NCBI GenBank assembly: GCA_020793555.1
Contig: DQIO01000331.1
Location: forward strand, 1-30,724
DNA length: 30,724 bases
DNA from: Methanosarcinaceae archaeon
Lineage (GTDB): Archaea; Halobacteriota; Methanosarcinia; Methanosarcinales; Methanosarcinaceae
Reading direction: 5' to 3'
Shown piece by piece: positions 7,849-15,491 of this stretch (position 1 is its first letter; each line of letters begins with the position of its first letter). A program made the position numbers and the translations under genes. The notes beneath the pieces are model-generated. The model was not told the DNA's origin and ran no database searches. It worked only from the letters and a program-made list of their open reading frames with translations.

Positions 7849-8430
7849 ATGTTAGATAGGAACCTGTATCTCATTAAGGAACATGCAAGAATTTTGAAAC
7901 TTGTGGACAGGTATGATATATTTGACCCAAAAACAGGTGAGCAGATCGGTATTGTGAAGGATGAACCGTCCAGTTTTTTGAAGTACCTGCGGTTGATTAC
8001 GAAGAAAAGAAATCTTCCAACTACTGTTAATGTGTATGAGAATGAAGATGCTGCGCCGTTGTTTTCAATACGCAAGCACATGCCGATAATTCGCTCTAAG
8101 GTGCAGGTCATTGATGGAAACGGCATGCCCGTTGGATATTTCAAGAGCAAGATATTGACTATCGGTGGCGGTTTCAATGTGTTTGATATGCAGGATAAAA
8201 AGATCGCGGACATAAAAGGCGACTGGAAGGGATGGAATTTCAAGTTCCTTGGCCCAAGCGGCGCTGAGATTGGCACGGTGACGAAAAAGTGGGCAGGCAT
8301 CGGTAAGGAGTTGTTCACGACTGCGGATACTTATATTATATCGATCGATGAGACGAAATCCGACCACAAGACGAATATGATGTTGCTTGCAGCGGGGTTG
8401 GCGATTGATATTGTTTTTAAGGAGAAGTAA
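7849..8430 (+). CDS. LURP-one-related / phospholipid-scramblase-like (tubby C-terminal fold) protein
   Basis: The 193-residue product starts MLDRNLYLIKEHARILKLV and alternates short beta-strands with 'YDIFDPKTGEQIGIVKDE', 'GNGMPVGYFKSKILTIGGGF', 'FNVFDMQDKKIADIKGDWKG' and 'FLGPSGAEIGTVTKKWAG'. That is the repetitive 'v.D..G..ig.i..' pattern of the LOR/scramblase family. It ends with a short hydrophobic helix (MMLLAAGLAIDIVF), as many members do. Bacterial and archaeal members have no settled role. ATG 7849 is chosen because GGAG stands 10 nt upstream. The in-frame ATG at 7825 lacks this. No operon partner. Confidence 0.75.
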   Translation: MLDRNLYLIKEHARILKLVDRYDIFDPKTGEQIGIVKDEPSSFLKYLRLITKKRNLPTTVNVYENEDAAPLFSIRKHMPIIRSKVQVIDGNGMPVGYFKSKILTIGGGFNVFDMQDKKIADIKGDWKGWNFKFLGPSGAEIGTVTKKWAGIGKELFTTADTYIISIDETKSDHKTNMMLLAAGLAIDIVFKEK

Positions 8431-8800
8431 TGGGAACTTACAATCTTGAAAGTGTATTAATTAACTAAACAAGGATACTTTGTGGTTTATATTGTTTATC
8501 ATGCCAATCCATCTCCTCAATTTGCAGAATCACTGTTGATGCATAATTAATATACAATTGCACCCAATTGCACCCAATTGCACCTAATTGCCACGTGAGG
8601 GGATGAATTGATGACACCTAGCCTTGAAACTTGTAAAGGCGTGTGCGCATCAATTCCGTGACTAATACTAACTACGCCTTGTTGGTATATATTCATGAGC
8701 CAAGCGGGGTGAAAGTATTCGAACCTATCTGTATCTACATATTCTGTCATAATAATCTGTTAAAGATAAGGCTAAATATCATTATATCAACAATTAATCC
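8431..8800. other. 370-bp intergenic region with a short tandem repeat and possible degraded gene
   Basis: No intact gene is supported. The stretch contains a 10-bp tandem repeat at 8555-8590. On the plus strand, near 8610-8660, a frame reads TPSLETCKGVCASIP and then stops. This resembles, from memory, the 'C.e.CkGiC..' opening of small archaeal zinc-binding proteins, so it may be a remnant. A minus-strand frame 8547-8750 is open but looks unlike a protein family. A TATA-like TAAATATCATTATATC at 8773-8788 precedes the site-2 protease gene. Confidence 0.35.
8555..8590. repeat. 10-bp tandem repeat (CACCCAATTG, about 3.5 copies)
   Basis: CAATTG at 8555-8560 is followed by CACCCAATTG at 8561-8570 and 8571-8580 and by CACCTAATTG at 8581-8590. 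The unit is one helical turn long and contains the palindrome CAATTG, so a protein-binding array is possible. Replication slippage is the simple alternative. Confidence 0.7.
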
Positions 8801-9892
8801 ATGAAAATTTCATTTCAGATTGGACAGATAATGGGGATACCGATCAAACTCCACATCACATTTTTACTGATATTGCCTGTGTTCGCGCTGATATTTGCAA
8901 GCAATCCGGCACCCTATGGGTTTAAAAATGTCGTAGATCTGTCTACAAGATATATTCTGTCATTTGCGACTACAATTTTGCTTTTTTCATCCATATTGCT
9001 CCATGAGATCGGCCATTCGTATTTCGCAAAGAAATACGGAGTCAAGATCGACAGCATCACACTAATGTTGTTCGGTGGTGTTGCATCAATGGAAGAGATC
9101 CCAAGGAATCCCGCGCAGGAAGCAAAAATGGCTATTGCAGGTCCGATGGTGAGTTTTACAATTGGTACTATGTGTCTGGTATTCGATGGTGTAATATCTG
9201 GTTTACAGCCATCTTTTTCTGATGGTAACATTTTCCACGTTATCTGGCTGCTAGGATACATAAACCTGGGCGTGGGTGTTTTCAACCTGCTTCCCGCATT
9301 CCCGATGGATGGAGGGCGAATACTTCGGGCATGGTATGCAACAAGCATGCCATATGTGGAGGCAACCCAAAGAGCAGCGTATATCGGAAAGATGTTCGCG
9401 TTCATGATGGGAATACTTGGCATACTTTCCAATGCATGGCTTATTCTGATAGCGTTCTTCATATACATAGGCGCATCCGAAGAAGCGCGCACAACTGCAG
9501 TGAATGTTATTCTAGAAAAGGTGCCGGTCCAAAAAGTAATGAGCAGTGATATCGTATCAGTTCAGCCATCAATGACAATTGATGAATTTTCAAAATTAAT
9601 GTTTGAAAAAAAACATATGGGATATCCAGTCATTGAAGGCAACAACTTAAAAGGGATTGTTACCTTTACAGACGTGCATACTATACCTCAACAAGAGCGT
9701 GCAAACATGCTGGTGTCAGATGTAATGACAAAAGATGTGATCACCGTACCAATCGATGCCGATGCTTCTGAAGCATTGAAACTTATATCAACCCGAAATA
9801 TTGGAAGGGTTTTAGTCACTGATAACAATTCAATTGTAGGCATTTTATCAAAAACCGATCTTGTGCGTGCGTTGCAGTTATTGAGCGAGTAG
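8801..9892 (+). CDS. Site-2-type intramembrane metalloprotease (M50) with two CBS domains
   Basis: The 363-residue product has about six hydrophobic segments in its first 230 residues. The zinc motif is HEIGH at 68-72, and the second motif PMDGGR carries Asp170. Two CBS domains follow (about 245-300, starting VQKVMSSDIVSVQPSMTIDE, and 305-362, starting VSDVMTKDVITVPIDADA). This is the SpoIVFB/sll0862-like group of site-2 proteases, which cut membrane proteins within the bilayer. The CBS pair probably senses adenine nucleotides. The start matches the family (MKISFQIGQIMGIPIKLHIT). The TraB-family gene begins 6 nt after the stop, so the two are likely co-transcribed, pairing a membrane protease with a membrane protein of unknown activity. 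Confidence 0.93.
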   Translation: MKISFQIGQIMGIPIKLHITFLLILPVFALIFASNPAPYGFKNVVDLSTRYILSFATTILLFSSILLHEIGHSYFAKKYGVKIDSITLMLFGGVASMEEIPRNPAQEAKMAIAGPMVSFTIGTMCLVFDGVISGLQPSFSDGNIFHVIWLLGYINLGVGVFNLLPAFPMDGGRILRAWYATSMPYVEATQRAAYIGKMFAFMMGILGILSNAWLILIAFFIYIGASEEARTTAVNVILEKVPVQKVMSSDIVSVQPSMTIDEFSKLMFEKKHMGYPVIEGNNLKGIVTFTDVHTIPQQERANMLVSDVMTKDVITVPIDADASEALKLISTRNIGRVLVTDNNSIVGILSKTDLVRALQLLSE

Positions 9893-9898
9893 TGCAAA

Positions 9899-11263
9899 AT
9901 GAATGAATATGATCGTGCTGACTATAGAATAAGCAAAAATATGGATGCAGATAACAAGATTACAGATTCACAGGAACAAACTCCTGAGTATAATCTCCAT
10001 ACTACCTCACAATCATGTTTTGTTGAAGGCATTCCTGTTTCTGAATCTGTACAACCGATGCAAACGCCGCCTTCCCACATTATCATAGTCGGAACCGCAC
10101 ACGTATCTGAGAAAAGTGTTGCTGAGGTTATTGAAACTATAGAGCGGGAACAGCCTGACATTGTTGCGATTGAACTATGCAAAGGAAGGTATGATGCGCT
10201 CAAAGGCAAGGCTGGAGTTTCAAAGATCCCTATCAAAGACTTGCTAAGTGAAGGCAAGGTTTATTTCTTTTTGGTTCACTGGCTGCTTGCATACGTGCAG
10301 AAAAAGATCGGCGATGATATGGGTGTCAAGCCCGGTGCCGAGATGATATCTGCAATCGATGCGGCAGAAAAATCCGGCGCGAGTATTGCACTTATCGACC
10401 GTGATATTCAGGTAACGCTCCAGCGGTTCTGGAGCAAGATGAAATTGATTGAAAAACTGCGCATGGGTGGAGCATTGCTTGGCGCAGCACTTGGGTTTGG
10501 CGGTGGCAAGGATATTGATATCGAAACCATCACAGATCAGGATATGGTTACAGTGCTCATAGAAGAACTGAGAGGCATCGCACCCACCGCAGCCGAGGTT
10601 CTGATCGACGAGCGGGATGCATACCTTGCAGGAAATCTAGTACGAGCGGCTGCCGGCGGCGGAAAGAAGATCGTTGCCGTTGTAGGAGCAGGGCACAGGT
10701 CAGGTATTGAGAAATTCCTCAAAGCCCCAGAGACGATTCCTGCACCACAAACCCTTATGGAAGTGCCAAAGAAACGCTTTGGAATCATGAAGTTTATCGG
10801 ATTTGGAATTGTTGGGATTGCTCTCGCAACGTTTGCAATGCTGATCCTGTCAGGCACTCCGCTAAAACTTTTGCTGATCGCGTTTGGATGGTGGTTCATC
10901 ATCAATGGCGTACTAAGTGCAGCAGGCGCTATTCTTGCACGCGGACACCCGTATTCCGTTCTGACCGCATTTTGTGTGGCATGGCTCACATCCTTAAATC
11001 CAATGATGGCAGCCGGCTGGTTTGCAGGACTTATGGAAGCAAAACAGAGAAACCCTACAACCGACGATTTCAAGATGCTGGTAGAAGTCGAAACCACAGG
11101 CGATATGATGAATAACAGTCTCTTCCGCGTGATACTGGTTGCCGCTTTTGCAAACATCGGGAGTATGATTGGTACATTCCTTGGTGTGTATGTAATGATA
11201 CAGGTTGCAGGGATCGATCCGAGAGATGTTATTAGTGCAGGGTTTGCGGGGATTGGACTTTAG
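9899..11263 (+). CDS. TraB/PrgY-family membrane protein
   Basis: The 454-residue product carries the TraB family signature near its start (IIIVGTAHVSEKS, GTAHVS at 65-70), then 'IVAIELCKGRYDAL', 'ALIDRDIQVTLQRFW', and 'LIDERDAYLA' with 'VAVVGAGH'. It ends with about four membrane helices (residues about 290-450). The TraB/PrgY/TIKI fold includes predicted metalloproteases, and PrgY shuts off a pheromone in Enterococcus. The archaeal role is unknown. Residues 1-58 form a polar extension before the conserved domain, so a later start such as Met15 is possible. No strong ribosome-binding site precedes ATG 9899. It sits 6 nt behind the site-2 protease gene. A fragment of the C-terminal end recurs at 12602-12663. 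Confidence 0.9.
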   Translation: MNEYDRADYRISKNMDADNKITDSQEQTPEYNLHTTSQSCFVEGIPVSESVQPMQTPPSHIIIVGTAHVSEKSVAEVIETIEREQPDIVAIELCKGRYDALKGKAGVSKIPIKDLLSEGKVYFFLVHWLLAYVQKKIGDDMGVKPGAEMISAIDAAEKSGASIALIDRDIQVTLQRFWSKMKLIEKLRMGGALLGAALGFGGGKDIDIETITDQDMVTVLIEELRGIAPTAAEVLIDERDAYLAGNLVRAAAGGGKKIVAVVGAGHRSGIEKFLKAPETIPAPQTLMEVPKKRFGIMKFIGFGIVGIALATFAMLILSGTPLKLLLIAFGWWFIINGVLSAAGAILARGHPYSVLTAFCVAWLTSLNPMMAAGWFAGLMEAKQRNPTTDDFKMLVEVETTGDMMNNSLFRVILVAAFANIGSMIGTFLGVYVMIQVAGIDPRDVISAGFAGIGL

Positions 11264-11446
11264 TTTTTTATGCATGGAGAATGCACCGCAGGCGATGCAT
11301 TCCACTATTGCCAATAAAATATGTACTGACATTCATATTATTTTTATACCAGGTTTGGAAAGTATAATTTATTAAATCACAATTAAGTGTTACGTAGCAT
11401 TTGCATTGATGATAAAAGCAGCTAAAATGCATCACAAAATTATAGA

Positions 11447-12331
11447 TCACGCACGTTCTTTGATCACGCGTTTTGATTTTTTCAAAACGTCATCAACCTC
11501 TGTTTTTCCGACAGCATTTACAAATTTCTCAGCGCGACACTCATTGTTTTGATAGTGCGCCCGCATTCGTGACTGATACACCCTTATAGAACGCAAAAGA
11601 TCGATCTTACGAAATTCCGGCCAAAACGGTGCACAAAAATATGCAGCACATTCATTGCCATTAGCCTGCCATGAAAGGAAATTTGACACCCTCATATCCC
11701 CGCCTGTACGAATTATCAGATCTACGTTAGGTACTGCAGCCCCTCCGGCAGGATAAAGATGATCCGATATCGTGGATTCTGTAATTTCATCAAGTTCCAG
11801 TTCACCTCTTTGTACCTTATTTGCAATCTCCTGCACAGCCTGCACAATATCCTGTCTTCCTCCGTATGCTATTGCAACATTTAGATGAAATCCATCATAA
11901 TCACGAGTGGTGTGCTCTACCTTTTCAATAGATCTTTGAAGAGATAAAGATACTTTTGACGTGTCACCAATTACTCGAACCCTCATCCTGCGTGTATGAG
12001 TTCGTTCATCCTCACACATCTCATCGAATTTTAAGCCAATTAGGTCAAAAAGAGCTTCAGTTTCATCTTCAGAGCGGTTAAAGTTCTCGGTTGAAAAAGC
12101 ATAGATAGTCAGATGCTCAACACCTGCTTCCCATGACCAATCTATCACTTTCTCTGTAGTGTCTGCTCCTTTTGCATGTCCAAACCGAGTAGCTCTTTTA
12201 ATCCTACCTGCATATCTGCGATTGCCATCCATTATCACTGCAACATGCCTTGGAACTGTGCCATTTACTACTTCTTGCACCAATGAGCGCTCATACACTC
12301 TGTATAATATGCGCCATATGAACTTTAACAT
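11447..12331 (-). CDS. uppS: cis-Prenyltransferase (polyprenyl diphosphate synthase, UppS family)
   Basis: The 294-residue product has the family opening HVAVIMDGNRRYA with catalytic Asp35, then GHAKGADTTEKVIDW, YAFSTENFNR, and the C-terminal block starting LIIRTGGDMRVSNFL. It condenses isopentenyl diphosphate into a long cis-polyprenyl diphosphate, which in archaea becomes the dolichol-type carrier for glycan assembly. The usual bacterial block reads RTSGE.RLSNFL. Here it is RTGGDMRVSNFL, close to what I recall from archaeal members. ATG 12331 is preferred over an upstream in-frame start because AGGTGGG lies 8 nt before it. Genes on both sides are separated by over 180 bp, so it is likely monocistronic. 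Confidence 0.94.
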   Translation of the reverse strand: MLKFIWRILYRVYERSLVQEVVNGTVPRHVAVIMDGNRRYAGRIKRATRFGHAKGADTTEKVIDWSWEAGVEHLTIYAFSTENFNRSEDETEALFDLIGLKFDEMCEDERTHTRRMRVRVIGDTSKVSLSLQRSIEKVEHTTRDYDGFHLNVAIAYGGRQDIVQAVQEIANKVQRGELELDEITESTISDHLYPAGGAAVPNVDLIIRTGGDMRVSNFLSWQANGNECAAYFCAPFWPEFRKIDLLRSIRVYQSRMRAHYQNNECRAEKFVNAVGKTEVDDVLKKSKRVIKERA

Positions 12332-12601
12332 GAAATATTCCCACCTGATCAAGTATCATCCTAAATATTGTATGAAATAGTTAAAACCCAACTTTGACAG
12401 TTGTAATTAATGAGATTGTTTGTATCATCATTCTTGAAATCCCAAGAATTGCCAAGAAACTTTTGATCCATCTATATCATCATAAGCACAATGTTATATC
12501 AATATTATTACATTATTGATATAATTTGGCTACACTATTTTGCCATCATGTGCATTAGATTTGTTGTTCTGGAAAAAGTCTTTACTCATTTCGAGTATTG
12601 C
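12332..12601. other. Intergenic region upstream of uppS with two inverted repeats
   Basis: Part of a 465-bp gap without an intact gene. It holds a 7-bp inverted repeat at 12430-12449 (ATTCTTG / CAAGAAT) and an 11-bp perfect inverted repeat at 12494-12524 (TTATATCAATA / TATTGATATAA, 9-nt loop). The remainder of the gap contains the traB remnant and the ftr terminator, listed separately. Confidence 0.5.
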
Positions 12602-12663
12602 ATCTTCAAACATCATTAGTATAACAGGCACGTTCCTTGGTGTTTATGTGATGATGCAGAGGT
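12602..12663 (+). pseudogene. Remnant of a traB C-terminal end
   Basis: These about 60 bases align without gaps to the traB segment at about 11145-11206, with roughly 70-75% identity by eye. They include the identical stretch TTCCTTGGTGT. Translated, the remnant reads ITGTFLGVYVMMQ, against IGTFLGVYVMIQ in intact TraB, and then stops at TAA. Nothing of the rest of traB is present nearby. It is therefore a decayed duplicate or recombination footprint on the same strand as the intact gene. Confidence 0.6.
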
Positions 12664-12761
12664 AATCGCTATTTCTTATTCGGCGTTGCATTGTTTTTGA
12701 TCTGGACTCGAATAATCACATTTATGCATTAAGCATATCAGCTAAACAAATCAAAATAATC

Positions 12762-12810
12762 AAAAAACCAAAAAAGAAAAAGAAAAGAGAACGACCTTAC
12801 AAAAGGTCGT
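12762..12810 (-). terminator. Intrinsic-type terminator of ftr
   Basis: On the minus strand an 8-bp perfect stem (ACGACCTT / AAGGTCGT, 12791-12810, 4-nt loop) includes the ftr stop codon and is followed by a T-rich run (complement of 12762-12790). A stem followed by T-tracts fits transcription termination, and in archaea the T-tract alone can be enough. Confidence 0.7.
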
Positions 12811-13690
12811 GTAAATTAAACTTATGTGGTCCAAGAGTTCCGCCGTAGTTTCCTGCGGTAATCGACTTCACACCAGGAATAGTCACTGCTGCCTTGATAC
12901 CTGCTGCTGTTGCCTTTCCGACAGCATCAACGCTTATACCATTGATAACAAGCTCATACACTGCATTGACATCAGCAGGGATCTCGGTACCTTCAATCTG
13001 GTCCTTGATCGATGGACAGAATTTCTCATTCGCGGTTGCCTTTAAGAACTTGTACTTGTTCGCTCCGGGCTTAGATCCGCTTGAAACAATTCCACCTGGG
13101 AACGGTGTGATTGAGCCTTCAAGTTCCTGGATCGCTGCAACTGCAACTTCTGCTGCCGTAAGACCGCTCATCTGGCTGTCTGCGAGCATAAAGAAGTTAC
13201 CGCCTGCCACACCATCAACTGCTCCAATTGAATTCTCAATCAGGAAATCGCCTTCCATCATAGGAATTCTGTGCATCTTTCTACCTGCAATCTCTGTCTC
13301 AGTCTCTGTGCCGTCTGCAAAGAACTTGAGTTTAAAACCCGTGTCAAACTGCTTCTCAGCATCTGGAAGACCATTGAACACAGCGGTTGTAGGTGCTGTT
13401 AAAACACACTGTCCCACACGCTCAAGTAACTGCTGTTCGAGTGACTTGTAGCCGAACGTGCATATCTGGATATACACACCAGGTCTGCCGTCAGGTGTCT
13501 CATCGCCACTTACGAACTTCTCAATACCAGCTTCTGCAGGACACATGATAACTGATGTACCAAATCCTGTTGCTTCCTGTGCAGCCACTTGTGCCCAGTG
13601 CTTTGTTGCTGCTGTGATCAATACCCGTGCCACTTTAATAGGGAACGCTTCTGCATATGTATCTTCTATCTCTACTCCATTAAGTTCCAA
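12797..13690 (-). CDS. ftr: Formylmethanofuran:tetrahydromethanopterin formyltransferase
   Basis: The 297-residue product matches Ftr end to end: ELNGVEIEDTYAEAFPIKV, ATGFGTSVIMCPAEAGIE, GRPGVYIQICTF, LLERVGQCVLTAPTTAVFNG, EGDFLIE, ELEGSITPFPGGIVSSGSK and FCPSIKDQIEGTEIPADVNA. It moves the formyl group from formylmethanofuran to H4MPT (tetrahydrosarcinapterin in Methanosarcinales), the second step of CO2 reduction to methane, run in reverse during methyl-group oxidation. The start codon is TTG (13688-13690): homologues begin exactly here with ME.NGVEIEDT. No in-frame ATG serves. A good AGGAGAAGGG box lies just upstream. It is the only C1-pathway gene here and is not clustered with fwd or mcr. 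Confidence 0.97.
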   Translation of the reverse strand: MELNGVEIEDTYAEAFPIKVARVLITAATKHWAQVAAQEATGFGTSVIMCPAEAGIEKFVSGDETPDGRPGVYIQICTFGYKSLEQQLLERVGQCVLTAPTTAVFNGLPDAEKQFDTGFKLKFFADGTETETEIAGRKMHRIPMMEGDFLIENSIGAVDGVAGGNFFMLADSQMSGLTAAEVAVAAIQELEGSITPFPGGIVSSGSKPGANKYKFLKATANEKFCPSIKDQIEGTEIPADVNAVYELVINGISVDAVGKATAAGIKAAVTIPGVKSITAGNYGGTLGPHKFNLHDLL

Positions 13691-13790
13691 AAAAATCCCT
13701 TCTCCTGAACATTTTTATATGTATTACAGTACAGATACAACACAATTACAATACATATATCCTTCGAAATGTACCGACATCATCTTTCAA
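13691..13790 (-). promoter_or_regulatory. ftr leader: Shine-Dalgarno and candidate TATA boxes
   Basis: Reading on the minus strand, AGGAGA (complement of 13701-13706) stands 10 nt before the TTG start. Two TATA candidates are seen: ATATATGT (13753-13760), which would give a leader of about 40 nt containing the ribosome site, and CATATAAAAAT (13711-13722), which would give an almost leaderless transcript. The first agrees better with a used ribosome site. Confidence 0.5.
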
Positions 13791-15401
13791 TTATATCTGG
13801 GACATCCTCTGGTAAACATTATCAAAAAAGGAATACATCTCGCCCTCTGAATCCGTACCCTTATACATCCCAAGATCAAAAACAGCATCATTGACAACAA
13901 CAGACAATGCCTCGACCCTTGACAATCTGGAAAGAGCCGCTGCGGATGAGGTCACTGCCATCTTTAACTGCTCCTTGATCGATGTATCGCATAATTCCAT
14001 AATCGCTCCAACCGACATGGATGCACTTTCATCAAAACCGTTCTGTGATGCATACTTTCCCATATGCTCGATCGCTGTCACAACCCTTGAAACCTCAGTT
14101 TCGGAATGGTTGCGCACCACTGCGATTCCAATATCACGAAGCGCGCCAATAACTTCTTCAATACCTGAACTGCCGAGTGACTCACCAAGTTCCCGCATAC
14201 CAGATATAACCTCCCACAAAGCCCTGGGCTTCTTCCCTTCCCTCTGTTCCTGAGATGACTTAAGCCCGATATCACGAAGTGCTGTCACAGCCTGTTTGGT
14301 TGATGTAAAAAGTTCATTTTCACCGGAAAGTTTTGCAATCTCCATAAGCGCACCTTTGACCTCAAGCAATGCTGCGTCATGGTAATTCGCAGCTGCAGCC
14401 GAACCTATGTTTTTGAGAATCGCGACCGCTTTTTCCACTGAATCAATCTGCTTTGAACCTGCCGATGCAAAAGCGATCTTGCCGCTTACTGCCGCTAACT
14501 TTTGCTGTGCTTTTTCATCATGTGCATGTTTCTTCAAAGCCTCAAAAATTGAATCTATTGTAATAAGGCACTCAACTGCCGCTGTTTCACTGCCGCTCGT
14601 CGAGGAAGTATATCCAATGTTGCCAATAGCATCGATAACCTCACCAAGTACGACACTTTCCTTTTCCCGCATAGCCAATACTCCGACCTGATACAAATGA
14701 GAATCAAGATGTTTAGCAATCGTCACCGTGCCTTTTGATCCTGTTATAACCTTTGTACCAAATCCTGAGATTGAGCGGATACCGATTTTAGCAGTTGCAT
14801 GGTCGTGGTCACGAATAGCGCCCCTGATTATATCAACCGCAGGTTGTACAGGATCGATCGAATAAACACCAGCCGCGCTTTTTCGACAGGCTTCTGTCAG
14901 GTCGTATGCAGTCGTATCACTTGTAATATGTTCAAATCTCTGTGAGGTATGCTCCTTATACAATGAATCGGCTATCAAAAACCCGATCCCTCCAATGCCA
15001 AGTGCAGAGACTGTGATTATTGGAACAGTGTTTGCCTGATGCGTACCCAGAAGATTCCATGTTGATGCAGCAAGTGCAGTCGTGCCGACAATATATGAAA
15101 ATACAGTCATAACCGTCTTGTTCTTTGTAGGCAGCCAGACGCACAGCACCCACACACCCGCAAATACAAGAGATATTGCCATGTTTATTTGTATGACTGC
15201 CACATCCGCGATATTCTCACCTGTCAATAGATTCGCCAATACCGCCATCTGAATAACAAAAGCACCGATCGCAAGATCTGCGCCTATGTTGGAAATTGGG
15301 AGTTTAAGACGGTTTTTAAGAAAAATGTCGGATAGAACAAACAAAGCAATGAAACCAATTATTATTGCGGCATCAATGATATCGGTTATTAGAATTTGCA
15401 T
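13791..15401 (-). CDS. Membrane protein with about four N-terminal helices and a repetitive helical domain, unknown function
   Basis: The 536-residue product begins with about four to five hydrophobic helices (residues 1-150). A long cytoplasmic part of short amphipathic helices follows. A recurring motif of the form 'V..AL.(D/N)IG' appears about eight times between residues about 225 and 500, for example EVIDAIGNIGYTS, KAVAILKNIGSAA, QAVTALRDIGLKS, EVISGMRELGESL, EVIGALRDIGIAV and RVVTAIEHMGKYA. This looks like a HEAT/armadillo-type solenoid on a membrane anchor. DUF2254-type proteins have a membrane N-terminus but I do not see a match. The start ATG 15401 has TATA-like sequence nearby. It lies 90 bp after the K+ channel gene on the same strand. 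Function unknown; a scaffold or sensor is plausible. Confidence 0.75.
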   Translation of the reverse strand: MQILITDIIDAAIIIGFIALFVLSDIFLKNRLKLPISNIGADLAIGAFVIQMAVLANLLTGENIADVAVIQINMAISLVFAGVWVLCVWLPTKNKTVMTVFSYIVGTTALAASTWNLLGTHQANTVPIITVSALGIGGIGFLIADSLYKEHTSQRFEHITSDTTAYDLTEACRKSAAGVYSIDPVQPAVDIIRGAIRDHDHATAKIGIRSISGFGTKVITGSKGTVTIAKHLDSHLYQVGVLAMREKESVVLGEVIDAIGNIGYTSSTSGSETAAVECLITIDSIFEALKKHAHDEKAQQKLAAVSGKIAFASAGSKQIDSVEKAVAILKNIGSAAAANYHDAALLEVKGALMEIAKLSGENELFTSTKQAVTALRDIGLKSSQEQREGKKPRALWEVISGMRELGESLGSSGIEEVIGALRDIGIAVVRNHSETEVSRVVTAIEHMGKYASQNGFDESASMSVGAIMELCDTSIKEQLKMAVTSSAAALSRLSRVEALSVVVNDAVFDLGMYKGTDSEGEMYSFFDNVYQRMSQI

Positions 15402-15491
15402 ATATAATTATTAGTGGGAATTTATTTTAAATTATGGATTGGAAGGATTATACACAATAATCTACAATTGAAAATACGGTGTGCCCTATAT

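Noticed and set aside
8690..8740. GGTTCGAAT-like T-loop on the minus strand, possible tRNA
   Set aside because: The flanking bases cannot form a T-stem or acceptor stem, and no anticodon arm is seen.
8547..8750. Minus-strand ORF of 67 codons in the intergenic region before the site-2 protease
   Set aside because: It runs through the 10-bp tandem repeat, has no clear ribosome site and resembles no family.
8914..9492. Long minus-strand ORF (192 codons) opposite the site-2 protease
   Set aside because: It is a shadow of a well-defined coding region; codon bias of the plus strand produces it.
11276..11302. GAATGCA/TGCATTC stem after traB as a terminator
   Set aside because: The stem is imperfect in the middle and no T-tract follows, so I do not call it.
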